A stretch of DNA of 64,000 nt from Maniola hyperantus (GCF_902806685.2 NC_048549.1:14587594-14651593); one strand, 5' to 3'; positions 11,456-23,318 are shown, numbered from the stretch's first letter. Numbers and translations: made by a program. The notes: a model not told the origin generated them from the letters alone.

Positions 11456-11800
11456 ATAATAAACACACTTTATTTGCACAACCACAAAAAGGATTACATT
11501 AAAGAATAAAAAACACAGACAGAAGGAAGATACAAAAGGCGGCCTTATCGGTAATTTGCGATCTCTACCAGGCAACCTGAAAGATTGGAAAGTATAAGGA
11601 AAACTAGACTGCAGGTGGTGTGTAATATACTAATAAACATACATTCAAATAACTGATACATACTAATACATAAACCACGAATACATGTATTAAATAATAT
11701 GTATAATACCAATATACTAATAAAATAGACTAATATATACTCTATAATCGTATTTAAGGAGAAACAAAATATGATTGTCGTCTTCAATTTGTAAGATAAT
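11456..11800 (-). mobile_element. LINE 3'-end fragment, reverse
   Basis: CACACTTTATTTGCACAAC followed by GGCGGCCTTATCGGTAAT and CTCTACCAGGCAACC resembles the 3' end of a lepidopteran LINE. No RT motif is retained. Confidence 0.45.
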
Positions 11801-11937
11801 GATTCTTCACTGCAGTTTTAAAGGAGTCTAGTGACTTTGATTTCCGTATGGTATATAGATAGGTAATAGATATACACAGAAAGATTTCTTATTCAAATAA
11901 ACTTTTACATAGGTATTAGGTACTCATTACTTCATCT

Positions 11938-12100
11938 ACCTATACTAATATTATGAAGAGGAAAGATTTGTATGTTTGTAATCGATAGATTCTGATTCTG
12001 AAACTGCTGCACCGATTTTAAGCACTCTTACCATTAGAAAGCTACGTTATTCAGAAGTAACATAGGCTACAGGTAAATTATGTACCTATTATAAAAGCTA
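11938..12100 (+). repeat. Interspersed repeat, TACTAATATTATGAAGAGG type
   Basis: It starts TATACTAATATTATGAAGAG and contains CTGCACCGATTTTAAGC and AACATAGGCTACAGG. Resembles a retroelement tail. Confidence 0.5.
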
Positions 12101-12433
12101 GGAGGAATCACACACGACATGGATCGCTGTATTACACAATTACCTATAATTATTACCAATCTAATGACTAACGAATTGTACCTATATATATAAATGATGT
12201 GTTATTTGTTATGTAAAAAAGACGTCATAATACCTGTGTACAAAGGAAAAGCTGTTCCACTTAAATCCCCATGTACGTCATCTGACAGTTATTTCAGCAA
12301 ACCTGCAGCGTGTGTTTACCTAGCAGTTAGCCGTTAGCGCCGAGCGGCGACCTACGACCGCCGCGCCTGAATCATAGGCTTCATCCGCTACGGTCTACGG
12401 CCGACAAAAATTTTCGCTTCGTACGTCATACGG
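12101..12433. other. Intergenic, nothing recognised
   Basis: A CG-rich patch near 12330-12410 has no coherent frame. Confidence 0.45.
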
Positions 12434-13032
12434 AACGTGACCATTTTTTTGACTCGAAACGGGACATCGTTTTATTTACATACATTACATTACGAACATA
12501 AAAATAAATAATAATATCGGTCTCCCTACCAAGGTCTAAGGACCAAATTGCGACACCCAAACTGGGTATCCATAATACCTTATACATGCTTAATATGATG
12601 TAATGAGTTATGGAAATGCAATAAATAAAATTGAAAATTGAAAATTGAAAATTGATACATCAATTATTTGGCTTGTTTCGATTCTAAAAGTTGAAGGAGT
12701 TACATAACATTCTATAAGTATAAAATATTACTTAGGTAGGTACTTACCTATACCGTTGAGGCAACGCATAGCATTAGCATTAGTTTTAAGTAGGTACCTA
12801 CGTAGATATTAATTATCATCACTATATTATGATCTTACAAATAAAAATTTTGACAATCAGGAAGCGTAAAATTTTACCTATTCTTAATAAATAATTTGAG
12901 TTTGATTTTGAATTTTTGAGTGGTTTGAGAAAACGGGACAATTTTGTGTCCCAAGATTTCTTTCGGGGACACCGGGACGGAGAACCGAAAAAAGGGACGC
13001 TCCCGTTCGAAACGGGACGTATGGTCACGTTA
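12434..13032. mobile_element. Candidate 0.6-kb TIR element carrying a nested LINE tail
   Basis: The ends are inverted: AACGTGACCAT at 12434 and ATGGTCACGTT at 13021, and CGAAACGGGAC occurs near both ends. About 12480-12655 inside is a separate insert. That insert ends in AATAAATAAAATTGAAAATT and further GAAAATT units, which is a retrotransposon tail form. Superfamily unknown. Confidence 0.5.
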
Positions 13033-13480
13033 TCACTCACTCACTCATACCCAAAGAAGTGATTGCTCATACGGCATACCGAACAGTTGTTACTTATGGT
13101 ACGCCAGACGGCTCCACTATCTTTATGCGGGATTCGGTGAATGATTTGAATTCTGGCATACGATAGTTCAGCATTCGGCAATTCAACTGGTGACACTATT
13201 CGGAATACTGCGAATGTTTTAGGCTTGGCGAATTTTTAAATTAGTTTAGCAAATTAGCCGGCTGGCAGACGTGAAATTCTGTGACAGCGAATAGTCCTCC
13301 CTAGTGTATTAGATATATCCCGGAAACACGAGGAGTTCCCGCGGGGGTTTTTATATTCGCACCAACCATTCGGGTTAGCGATTGTGCGGAACGATAGGTA
13401 CGTTTCCGCGTACGCACTGACTGACCCACAAATTCGCGATATGATCACCTGCAATCATTTTCCGAATCCCGGTTCCCGAC
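13033..13480. other. Intergenic, nothing recognised
   Basis: No gene or repeat supported. Confidence 0.4.
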
Positions 13481-13665
13481 CACCATCATCGTCATGATCA
13501 CCCCATCGCCGGTCCAATACAGCTGAGCACAGGTTTTCACTCGGACTGAGAAGAGGGCATATAGCGCTGGCCAAGTACGAATTGGCAGATATCGCACACC
13601 TTTGAGAACATTATAGAGAACTTTCAGTCCCGATGTTTTTTCCTTCACCGTTAAAGCATATGATA
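13481..13665 (-). mobile_element. SINE S1 3' part, reverse
   Basis: It contains CATGATCACCCCATCGCCGG, CACACCTTTGAGAACATTAT and TTTTCCTTCACCG, which are all S1 landmarks. The tRNA-like head is missing. Confidence 0.75.
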
Positions 13666-13769
13666 CAGAACTCCGAAAAGCGCATCACGATAGTGGAGCC
13701 GCACCGTACAAGTTTACAGAGCATGTGCGTTGATGATTTGATTGTTGTTATTGCGGTTTCAGACGAAAG

Positions 13770-13890
13770 CTGCAAGCTTGCAGGGCGGAGGCGTGCGCGT
13801 GACGTAGCGCGCGGGCGTCTCGCGACGTCACGGCGTTGCGTCACGCACGCCTTACGAGCGCCGCGCCCGTGTCTCGTGCCGCGCTGTTTC
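13770..13890. other. CpG-dense islet
   Basis: Strongly GC-rich, with GCGACGTCACGG and several TGACG/CGTCA words. No gene is assigned. Confidence 0.4.
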
Positions 13891-13954
13891 CGGCGACCTG
13901 CTTATGACTACACTAAACTACTTACTTATAATGCATAAAAATAAATAAAATATA

Positions 13955-14577
13955 TGATGCATAAAAATAAATAAAAATCTGTTTTAGAATGTACAGGTGA
14001 ATACCTATCATATGATACCCCACTTGATATAGTCACTCACTTCGAAAGTTGAAAATACTAATTATTAGTTCATGACCACAATTTTTTTTTTTTTTGTGTG
14101 ATCTAACCCTAAATTCAAGGTTTTCAGATATTTCCCAAATGTCAGCTATAAGATCTACCTACCTGCCAAAGGAGATCGCCCGTGAACGGGCCCTCCTTTG
14201 TGGCGTCGTGTCAAAACTTATTTTTTTTTTATGTGTTATTTTTTTACGATTCTGTTTTATACCGACTTTTTATCACACTATTATTGAAAATATCCACAAT
14301 TACAGTTAGAATCGTAAACATGCATTTATTTTGAAGAAGTATTAATTAAATATAACCTCAATATCAGCAATATAAAAAATAAGATTTCTTTATAACCAGG
14401 GTGAATAAATAGAAATCGTTTGCAGAATATAAAGAGTTAATTATTTGTCTACAAAATAAAATTAAAACCATGGTGACACAACAATTATATTAGGGGGGCC
14501 CAAAGCTCCTAAGAAAATGGGCAATCTCTTTTCATGATTCTAGGTCAACGGGAAGTACTCTGTAGGTTTCTTGACAG

Positions 14578-14608
<31 letters not shown>

Positions 14609-14670
14609 ACAAAGTGATCCTATAAGGGTTCCGTTTTTCCTTTTGAGGTACGGAACCCTAAAAAAGAAAC
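13955..14670 (+). repeat. Family F2 repeat split by a nested insertion
   Basis: The left half (to about 14168) and the right half (from about 14533, CATGATTCTAGGTC) together make a normal F2 copy ending GAGGTACGGAACCCTA. The uninterrupted copy at 2276-2703 shows the empty-site form across the break. Confidence 0.8.
14169..14532. mobile_element. Nested ~360-bp element with short imperfect TIRs
   Basis: It interrupts the F2 copy. The ends read AAAGGAGATCGCCC and, in reverse complement, AAAAGAGATTGCCC. The interior is AT-rich with no coding frame of note. Next to the left TIR is a small hairpin (GCCCGTGAACGGGC). The target duplication cannot be resolved by eye. Confidence 0.65.
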
Positions 14671-14926
14671 AGAAACTACAAAAAAGACTAAAAACGTGAA
14701 TAGTGTTTCTCACCGCAATGCTAAAACAGATGTAAAACACGTGTAAAGAGCTCTTCAAATGCATTAATGTATAAATAAATATACTTAGTTAAAGTGTATT
14801 TCAAGTAACAAGACTCATACACGGAATTAGGCTAATGAAGTATATTTTCTTTATAATATAAGAGGTAGATACCTATGTGATAACTAAATTAAAACTTATG
14901 TGAAACACTACCTAGTACCTATAGTA

Positions 14927-16620
14927 GGGGAAAGCAGGTAGGATTCGTACACTTTTTACTCGTCATGTAAAAACAAAACTAAATAGATATTTCAAAATAA
15001 TTTCAATGCTGCTGGATTACCTGGTTATCTGGCTTTAATTATAGTGTAGTTCAGTTTTGATGCAAAGTAAGATGACAAAGCTATGTCAAATTTCCCAAAA
15101 AATGAAAATCGTACGAAAGCACCCCACACGCGAGGTAGCTTCGTACATCGAGTAGGGTACATTCGTACATAGTGGGGAGCCTTCATACACAGGAATTTAA
15201 AAGGCTATTTTATATGAAATTTAAACATTTATTGATATCAAAATTAATACAGAATCATCCTTAAACATAGTAATAATTAACAATATGGTGTTTACAAACA
15301 ATTTTTTACAATTTAAGTCATTATTAATCAACATTCAAATTTACCATTATACTAACGCGCGTTTCATCTCCGTAGCCTTTTGTTTTCTCTCTTGTTCTTC
15401 TTTTTTCATCTCTTTTGCTCTTACCTTTTCTATCAGTCTATTTTCTTCGGGATTGTATATTATATCCTTAATTTTGCAGGTAATTTTCCTTTCTTTTTGT
15501 CTTTTAAGGTGCATTCCCATTCACTTTAGGCTAATGGTTGCATAATTTCTGGCGTCATCATCCCACAGATAATGTAGATGGTGATGGAGGTGGCAATCTT
15601 GATAATAGAGCTTGTTGAGTAAGAGTTATTTATTTGGGAGTTGAATTGGGATGGTGCCTATGTCAAAAATAAACGATTTCTTAGTAATTATTATTGAAGA
15701 GAGGGTCTTCCAAATTTTGTGAAATCCACGTCCATTGTAAGTTATAACCATTCTAAATTATCGATTTAAATATAAAAAGTATGTCAAATATTTATGACGT
15801 CACATCTATGTATATCTTTCATACAAGCTCCCATACTAAGCCAGCGTTTTGACGTTTGATAAGAAGTTACTAATTTGACTTATAAGTTATAACGCAGCTC
15901 ACGACAGTTACGAAACTTGTAAAAAAACATCGAGGCTTCACCCATACTGGCAGGCGTCAAATGTCGCCTATATTTGACGCTCGGTAGACTATGAAACTAC
16001 TAGGTATTTTTGATTTCACGTCACCCTTAGCCTAATATTTAACAGATGTCGATTTCATAATCAAACCGAGAGTTTCTTCACTATAGTTCACTCTGCTAGT
16101 AGGCATCACCACTATTTCTTGCATGTTATCATCTGGGAGTGGTTAGGAATCGGAATCCCATATCCCAGTTAGTTCAAAAGCTATCTGAACTCACGCAGGG
16201 TGCATTCGTAAAGTACGAATCCACCCCACTCCTAACTGTACGAAGGTACCCCAACCAAAAAAATCAAACAATAAATTCAATATAAAAATAACGGTGAAGG
16301 TTATCCCAAAATTAATGTTTATACATTAATCTATGGCACTTATTCAAAAACTATTATATGTTACTTTAACAATTTGAGCAAAGCTTATTACAAATTAATG
16401 TGTTCAAAGATGAGTCAAAAAATTATTTTCGCGGTGTGAAAACACGTTTTGATTTATTCTAAAAAAACTGACTGTTGCTTAGCCACTGCACTTAGCTGTG
16501 ACCTTATGAATATGAGCGGGCCTCACATATACAAAAACACAAACGCGTCACTATGTTGCATAGTGTAGATATGACTGCTGTACGAATGCTCCCTCTGTAC
16601 GAATCCTACCTGCTTTCCCC
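14927..16620 (-). mobile_element. 1.7-kb DNA transposon remnant, TA-flanked, pogo/Tc1-mariner-like
   Basis: The ends are inverted copies of GGGGAAAGCAGGTAGGATTC extended by GTAC (24 bp identical), with TA immediately outside on both sides. TTCGTACA/GTACGAA words recur near both ends (for example 15130-15180 and 16205-16250), like subterminal transposase sites. Minus strand 15347-15520 is an open frame for a Lys/Glu-rich tail (KEMKKEEQERKQ). Such tails are known at the C-terminus of pogo/Tigger-type DDE transposases. No catalytic core was recognised, so this is probably an internally deleted copy. Superfamily is inferred from the TA flanks and that tail. Confidence 0.75.
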
Positions 16621-16622
16621 TA

Positions 16623-17102
16623 AGTACCTTAGTATTTCATTATTTCTATACACCAGCTGAAACTGAAAACTTTAGAACAAAAGCTTGTCCTGGGGCTAAA
16701 GGGACGCAGTTTAAGTAAGAACATAATATGATGTAAATAGGTAGGTACGATAAGTTTGAGAATCCAGCTCGGATGAATCACAGTGAAAATATGAACTTAA
16801 AGTTCAACGCTTGCGTCGGTTTTTCCGAGTCGTGCCTCCGCCGTTCCGGGGTAAACCAACTTTTCTCTTTGACCCTTGTCTACAACCGCCGACCGTAGGC
16901 ACGGTAACCTATCTTACGTCTGTTTGTTTCCTTCCGTGGTTCGATGGAGATACGGTCTGGCAGTTTTGGCGGTGAATTCACCAAATCAACCCAATCTGCT
17001 ACCTACACTATAGAGTTTTCAAATAAATTGAATTAAGCAATTTTACATTGTTTCAGTTGTTATAATTGCTTTAGTAAAAACTTGTGTCTTAAATATTTTA
17101 AA
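16623..17102. other. Intergenic, nothing recognised
   Basis: No supported feature. Confidence 0.45.
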
Positions 17103-17330
17103 CTAGCTGATGCCCGCGACTTAGTCCGTGTGGATTTAGGTTTTCTAAAATCCCGTGGGAACTGTTTGATTTTCCTGGATAAAATGTAGCCTATGTCACT
17201 CTCCAGGTCTTTGACTATACCCCATGCAAAAAATCACGTGAATCCGTTGCTCTGTTGTGACGTGATTGAAGGACAAACCAACAAACCAATAAACCAACAA
17301 ACAAACACACTTTCGCATTTATAATCTTTA
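17103..17330 (+). repeat. Family F1 repeat
   Basis: It starts CTAGCTGATGCCCGCGACTT. It carries the variant 3' half TTGCTCTGTTGTGACGTGAT, also seen at 61302-61520, and ends ACTTTCGCATTTATAATC. Confidence 0.75.
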
Positions 17331-18519
17331 AAAAGGACTACTTGTCGGCGACTCGAAACCGCAACTATTACGCGCCGCCGCCGCCGCCCGGCTGGTCATC
17401 GTATTGCTATGCAGGAAACTAGGCACTTGAACATTTCATTGAGCTGGGATTTCAATCCATCGATGTTATTATGCAATTATTGTTACAATTATTTACTATT
17501 AGCGTCATTAAACTATTCATAATTCAGAGAATGCAACCATTTGCCTCTAAAAGACGCTCGTGTGTTTTGCCTTTTACGTATGAATGAATGGGTATACTAT
17601 TCGCATGTACCTATTGCCCGTTATATCCGAGGCATGCACAAGTAGGTAACAAACAAACACGCAATGTACGTCACGGCTGCGGCAATTCCGAATATTATAG
17701 AGTCATAGCCCCCGCAGCACCCCTCGACAGCGTTGCGCAACATTACCTAACACCTAACAACTAAGTGTGGTAAATAACAAATACTTACTGATTTACTCCC
17801 ATAACTTTTACCACAGACAAAAACAATTATGTTCAAAAGTTTTTCCTAATTAAAATTGAAAACAACAACTGCAATCAATGTGTAAATATCGTCAGAGAGT
17901 GGTTTGAGTGGTTTCATTGTACTTAATTGAGGAATACATTTCCTAAATACCTATATGAAAAGTAATCCGCAAATATTCGCAATATTGCGTGAGCGACCGT
18001 CTGTATGTTGTCTTTTCACGGCCCGTCTCTAAAAAAACCTAAATCTACCTACGCAGTCGAAATCGCGATTAGATATTATTATGATCTAGTAAAATTAAAA
18101 TCTTTGACATTATGCAAAAGAAAAAAGGAAAATCGGAAAAATGTAGGTACTAGAATAAAGCGTCAAAATTTTGATTTTCAAAAATATCCAATCCAATCCA
18201 TTTCAAAATATTGATGCCTATAACACGAGTTATAACTTATTTTAGGCATCAGTGGCTTTAACCTAATCTTGGCTGTAAATTTTGGTGAAACAATAAATTA
18301 TTTATTTATTTATTTATTATTTATTATTATACTACGATAAATAAGTAATAATAAGTAGGTAAATGCAGAAAAACCTTTACCAAATCCAAAGAAATCAAAT
18401 AGCATCCTCAATTTTTCAGAATTCGGATTCTCAATCCTTGTCAAAATGAAAACCTCGTTACTATTAAGAAATATTATAGATACCTACCTATTTGTAAAAT
18501 CTACGTAAGGACTTGTTCG
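17331..18519. other. Intergenic; (TTTA)n tract near 18290-18330
   Basis: A TTTATTTATTTATTTATTAT tract probably marks the tail of an old retroelement. A GCC-rich patch occurs at 17370-17395. No gene is supported. Confidence 0.45.
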
Positions 18520-18820
18520 AATCATGATCACCCCATCGCCGGCTCACTGCGCAGAGCACGGGTCTCCAAGGGATTGGCCATAGTCTGATTGGCAGACTTC
18601 ACACACCTTTGAGAACATTATGGAGAACTCTCAGGCATGCAGGTTTCCTGACGATGTTTTCCTTCACCGTATGTGATATTTAATTACCTTAGAATAAGAA
18701 CTCTTAATTACATACCTACTTAAAATGCACATAACTTCGGAAAGTTAGACGTGCGTGCCCGGAATCGAGCCCCCGACCTCCGATTAGAAGGCGGACGTCC
18801 TAACCACTAGGTTCAACTTC
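18520..18820 (-). mobile_element. SINE S1, near full length, reverse
   Basis: The tRNA-like head with pol III box words (reverse of CTAGTGGTTAGGACGTCCGC, and a CGGGCACGCACGTC region) lies at the high-coordinate end near 18815. The body matches S1 through TCATGATCACCCCATCGCCG at the low end. Confidence 0.85.
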
Positions 18821-18835
18821 TTCGAATACTTATAC

Positions 18836-18955
18836 TTAAACTAACTTATGCTCGCGACTTCGTACGTGTGGACTACACAAATTTCACCACCTTAGGGGTT
18901 GAATTTTCAAAAATCCTTTCTTAGCGGATGCCTACGTCATAAGCCTAGAATTTGA
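18836..18955 (+). repeat. F1-like fragment
   Basis: ATGCTCGCGACTTCGTACGT opens the fragment. The body then diverges to the TTGAATTTTCAAAAATCC type also found at 11350. Confidence 0.5.
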
Positions 18956-19254
18956 TAATAATTGACTCATAATCAATATTTTTGCATAAAAAACGTTTAT
19001 TTATTTCTGCGGACAATTTTGGCCTAAGATACTTGTAGGTTCCCCACATACAAAGAGCTCAACTATATTTTATCAATAATGTAACATACCTACTTACTCG
19101 TTTACCTACAAAAAAAAATAAGTGCGTCACTTCTATAGACTTGTTCAATTTTTTAAGTTGTTGATTTGAAATACTATTAAAAATATGACTGAGACGAGGG
19201 ACATGAAACCGCAGACTAATGTCCAAAACCGCAACCTAATCAACTTCATTAGCA
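18956..19254. other. Intergenic, nothing recognised
   Basis: AT-rich. Confidence 0.4.
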
Positions 19255-19407
19255 AGCTTTGTTGTGGGTTCTTCTCAGACCTGGGCGCGTTTGGAGCCCT
19301 CGTAGCTTTAGTTTTAAGTTTGGGTTATAATTATCACCACTATATTTTACAAGTCTAAGAAGAGAGTAATTTATTACCTATTTTGAATAAATCATTTGAT
19401 TTCGACA
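19255..19407 (+). mobile_element. Family F5 LINE tail
   Basis: TTTGTTGTGGGTTCTTCTCA, GAGCCCTCGTAGCTTTAGTT and TTGAATAAATCATTTGATTT are shared with 38392-38548 and, reversed, with 40146-40322. The AATAAA and TTGACTTTGACT-type tail is that of a non-LTR element. Confidence 0.7.
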
Positions 19408-19552
19408 GGAGCTTCTACCGAAAGGCCACATTGAAGCGTCTCGACGAGACAGACTAGTCTTGCGGTTTAGTCGAGACGTCGCTCGCGTCTATTAAAATTC
19501 AGTAACAGTGTAGTTTAGTATTTTTTAACTTTCTAAAGACTATTAGGAGCGT

Positions 19553-19815
19553 CTGTTAGCAAACAAGATTGTCTATCAACAAAATCTGTTCGTGAAACTT
19601 TTCACATCCTTGCGGTCAATTCTTGTTTGAATACAAAGTGTCCAATTGTCGGTACAGCAAACCGCAGGATGATTGCATCTTGTTCTCAACAGAGACAAAA
19701 GAAAAATATAACTACATGTAGACAAAACTTATCACTAAAAATTTTATATTTACAAAAAATCTTGTTCTTTGAATACATCCGGTTACTAGAAAACAATTTG
19801 TTTGCTAAAGACAAC
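19553..19815. mobile_element. Possible short-TIR element
   Basis: TTAGCAAACAAGATTG on the left faces CAATTTGTTTGCTAA on the right, about 260 bp apart. Weakly supported. Confidence 0.35.
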
Positions 19816-20344
19816 TAGGTACCTACTTAAGTAGTTAGGTACTTTAGTAATATCACAAAGACCCTGTGCTATCTGATCTCCATCATGTTTCGGAACTGTT
19901 AGCCTGATCAATGCTCATGACTTCGAATTACGTCTCTACAAAAGAAGTTTAGCCATTTTTAAATAGTTGAACTTTAACTTATAATTCGATTGCGTACCTG
20001 TTTATATTGAATACGTTTCTCCTGGGTGACTAAGTATGACTTGTTTCAGGTCAGGCATACATTACCTTTAAAGCTATCGTATGAGGATTGAGGTAGAGGA
20101 AATCCATTTTTTCCCCAAAAAGGATAGTTAGTTATGTTTGCCACGTATCAAGCTCAACAATTTTAGTATCCTACCACTACACCGATCTCTTCTAGCACGA
20201 GCTTATTCCATAGTATAATGGAATAAGAGTAAAGGGTCTATGTCACATGAGGCGAGGCTGGAGAGAGCGTTACTCACCGCAATTGCATTAATGATAATAT
20301 GACGCATCGCGGTTCCGCGTGATCCTATACTAAAACCACAGAAT
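19816..20344. other. Intergenic, nothing recognised
   Basis: No supported gene or repeat. Confidence 0.45.
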
Positions 20345-20582
20345 CCAAACCAACTCCTCCAATACCTACTAATATTATAAATGCGAAAGTCTGTCTGTCT
20401 GTCTATCTGTCTATCTGCTAGCTTTCCACGGCTCATCCTTTCAACCGATTTCGACGAAATTTGGTACGGAGATAGCGTGCATCCCGAGGAAGGTCATACT
20501 TTTGTCCCGGAAAATCCAAGAGTTCCCATGGGATTTCTAACAATCTAAATTCACGCGGACGAAGTCGCGGACGTCATCTAGT
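20345..20582 (-). repeat. Family F1 repeat, reverse
   Basis: It begins with ATACCTACTAATATTATAAA and a GTCT/ATCT run. It ends GCGGACGAAGTCGCGGACGT and CATCTAGTA. Confidence 0.8.
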
Positions 20583-20760
20583 ATCTCTATATATAAAAAT
20601 GAATCGCTAAATGTGTTGCTGATCGCAAATCTCGAGAACCGATTTCGCTAATTCTTTTTTCATAATATTCCTTGAAGTACGGGGATGGTTCTTAAGGAGA
20701 GAATTTTTTTTAAATAAATCCTGACTGTTAGGCGGCACGAAGTTCGCTGGGGCAGCTAGT
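20583..20760 (-). repeat. Family F6 repeat, reverse, abutting F1
   Basis: It shares ATCGCAAATCTCGAGAACCG and GCACGAAGTTCGCTGGGGCA, in reverse, with the copy at 29331-29540. Confidence 0.7.
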
Positions 20761-20934
20761 AGATATTATAATAAAATCGTACTAAAACATCGATGTACCT
20801 AGTAAATAGCTCGTGGTTTGCTTTACATCGTAAAAGTTTACATCGTTAATTATATTGCTTCAAATAATAAGTCCGACACGTCGTTGCTTGCTGCAAAAAC
20901 GATTTCACAATATAAGGCTCTGTTTTCACGAAAC

Positions 20935-21060
20935 GGTTACGTGTACCTCCCACTCCCAGCGAGCGGAGGTTGTCTGCGAAGTGCGAATGGCGCACGACGT
21001 CACCGGGCTACCCCGCGTCGTGACTCACGCACTGGTGGAGTGGAATGCTCCCAGCGCAAT
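20935..21060. other. GC-rich islet with GACGTCACC
   Basis: A CpG-rich patch containing GGCGCACGACGTCACCGGGC and GTCGTGACTCACG. Overlapping plus-strand frames (20818-21132) look incidental. Confidence 0.35.
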
Positions 21061-21754
21061 GATGCACTCTTGTGTAATCTTGAAATCGCGATCAAGGTGC
21101 TCTACATACAGTTCACTTTAACGGCTTTCTAACAAGCGAGTAATTGCTGCTTGGGATGATTCAAGTTATCAGAATCCTGGACATGATATCAGAAAGACTC
21201 GACTATGTGAACCAGCTTGATTTCAGTCGGTGTAAAAACGAATTCTTGGTTTTCATCGTTTTATCGTTACTATACTTAACTAGTACTTTTTACAGAGTGT
21301 ATTAGATTATTCTGTAACATCTTGATTTTGATATAAAGTTTACTATCATATTTTATTATTTTCATAGTGTTTTTATTCCGTCCGCATTTATTGCTATGTA
21401 AGTATTTAAAAATATTTAAAAGTTCTGTATTGTTAAAAATAATAGCATCAATCAATAAGCTTATTTTTTCTTACCTTACCTTAGGTGTATGTCTAAAATG
21501 TTTATTCGGTTTTGTAGTTGTAACAAATTATATAAAAAAAAATACATACTTAGATAAAAATTCAGATTTATTTGAGTAGGTAAGTGGGTAAGTATGAATT
21601 TTTAACATTTTCATTCCCGCCTGAAATTTATGACTTTGCCCGTACACGGCCCATGCGCGCTTCCAGCTTTGCGAGGAAACCTTACTGTTGATCCACAAAA
21701 TCCTAGTTGAATGTGACGCAAACTGCAGTCATATTTCGTCGAACTCGATCACGG
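21061..21754. other. Intergenic, nothing recognised
   Basis: AT-rich, with low-quality frames only. Confidence 0.45.
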
Positions 21755-21905
21755 CAAGTTCCGTCAAGACAGGATGCGCGCTGCGGCCGCGGACGCCTTT
21801 CTCCGTGGCGTGGGTCGATGCGCGTGCGCACTGCGCGGTGCGGCGACGCAACACTTTCACCTGCGCGCGCGCCGCTCTAGTTTCCGCGCCCTTGACCGCA
21901 AACAC
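21755..21905. other. CpG-dense islet
   Basis: It contains GCGGCCGCGG and repeated GCGCGC words. It is open in several frames on both strands, as expected for GC-rich DNA, and shows no recognisable protein. Confidence 0.35.
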
Positions 21906-22008
21906 ACCGGACTCAAAAAGCTTTACAACTATCATATTGTATCCGCATGGCTTAGCGACGGCTTCCCAGATCTTAAATCTAGGTCTATAAGTTACCCTGC
22001 TTTAGAAA

Positions 22009-22143
22009 TACTGGAATTCATAGTAAAGATAGGGGCTTCTTTAGAGGACCATTCAGATAAAATGTGTCATATTCAATCATGTCTATTCAGTCTGTCTGAA
22101 CAGTCCCCTAAAGAAGCTCCTATGCTGACTATGAATTTCAGGG
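22009..22143. mobile_element. 135-bp hairpin, ~48-bp arms
   Basis: The left arm from CTGGAATTCATAGTAAAGAT pairs with the right arm ending CTATGAATTTCAGG, with several mismatches. The loop is about 40 nt. It could be a short MITE; the arm length is on the large side for a miRNA precursor. Confidence 0.7.
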
Positions 22144-22186
22144 TAAGTATAGTGAGAGAGAATGCATTGTAGAGATATTTTTTTAA

Positions 22187-22520
22187 TTGCAGCTGACGAC
22201 TATAAAAAGCAATGATGAGGTCTAGGTTGGAGCGCGCTTGCCTAGAAGATTTTATTTATTTATTTTAATTTTATTTTGACTTAATGAACAGTGAACATTT
22301 TACACCACACTTTGAGACCAAAGCACTAAATAAAAACCGAGACTGGTGTTTGCAATTTGCAGCCCAAATAGACCGTAGTCTGTGCCAGGGCTGACAAAGA
22401 TCTTGACAAAGATGCCTATTCACTCTTGCTTTAAAGGTATGTATTTAGGTTAGGTATGCGTGGGAATTAACATGGAAGCCGGAAGGTCATAGATAGCGGT
22501 TCGGTATCAGAAACCATAAG
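22187..22520 (+). repeat. Family F8 repeat split by a nested LINE-tail insertion
   Basis: GAGCGCGCTTGCCTAGAAGA on the left and TGCCTATTCACTCTTGCTTT on the right are contiguous in related form at 60230-60280. Between them lies about 180 bp beginning TTTTATTTATTTATTTTAAT (about 22237-22415), which has the look of a reverse LINE tail. Confidence 0.55.
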
Positions 22521-23001
22521 CAAAAACGATGCGGTATTAAATATACGTTTTAAGTTATACTTATTTTCATAACAATAAAATGACCATCGTTAAATAATTT
22601 GGGCTAAAAAATATTGCATAATAAGTACCTACTAATTAGCTTACTAATAGGTAATAATTTGAACCAAAGTTAGGATTCGTTAATCGCCACAGTATATATT
22701 TATTACTCACATATTACGAATGGAAATTACACGTGTTAAAGCATAATTAAATATGATTACCTTTCATTGCAAACAGACGGTTTCGTAACCTATGACTATT
22801 ACCTTATGTGGTTTTAAAAAGTATGACTAAATATTGAATAGGACGGTGACAAAAATTACAATGACTCGCAAAATAACATTTTACGTCGGAAGGATTGCGA
22901 AGGCGGGCCAGCAAGTGTCATGGCACTCATGGTCACGATTCTGATGAATGAATCAACTCAACGCTCGAGCGGCGCCGATCGTAATCCGAGTGGAAATCTG
23001 T
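22521..23001. other. Intergenic, nothing recognised
   Basis: No supported feature. Confidence 0.45.
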
Positions 23002-23318
23002 GACCACCTCCCTGGCGCAGTGGTGCACACTGTCTTACAAGTGGGAGGTCCCGGTTCGATTCCTAAATCCTAGCAGGGGCAATTCGGGAATTTCTAATTT
23101 GTCTCTAGTCTGGAAGGCTTTAGTCGTAGCTAGTTAGGTACCCTACTGGCAAAGACGTGCCGCCAAGCGATTTAGCGTTTCGGAACGATGCCGCATAGAA
23201 ACCAATCTATACTTCCATACCCTGTTATCCCGTTTCCTTAGACTGTATAGGCACTTACCACCGGGTGAAATCGTAGTCAAGGGCTAACTTACAGTATCGG
23301 AGTAAAAAAAAGAAAACA
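23002..23318 (+). mobile_element. SINE S2, tRNA-derived
   Basis: The tRNA-like head CTCCCTGGCGCAGTGGTG (A-box-like) and GGTTCGATTCC (B box) begins the copy. The body includes GTGCCGCCAAGCGATTTAGC and GGGCTAACTT, followed by a short A-run. Confidence 0.85.
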
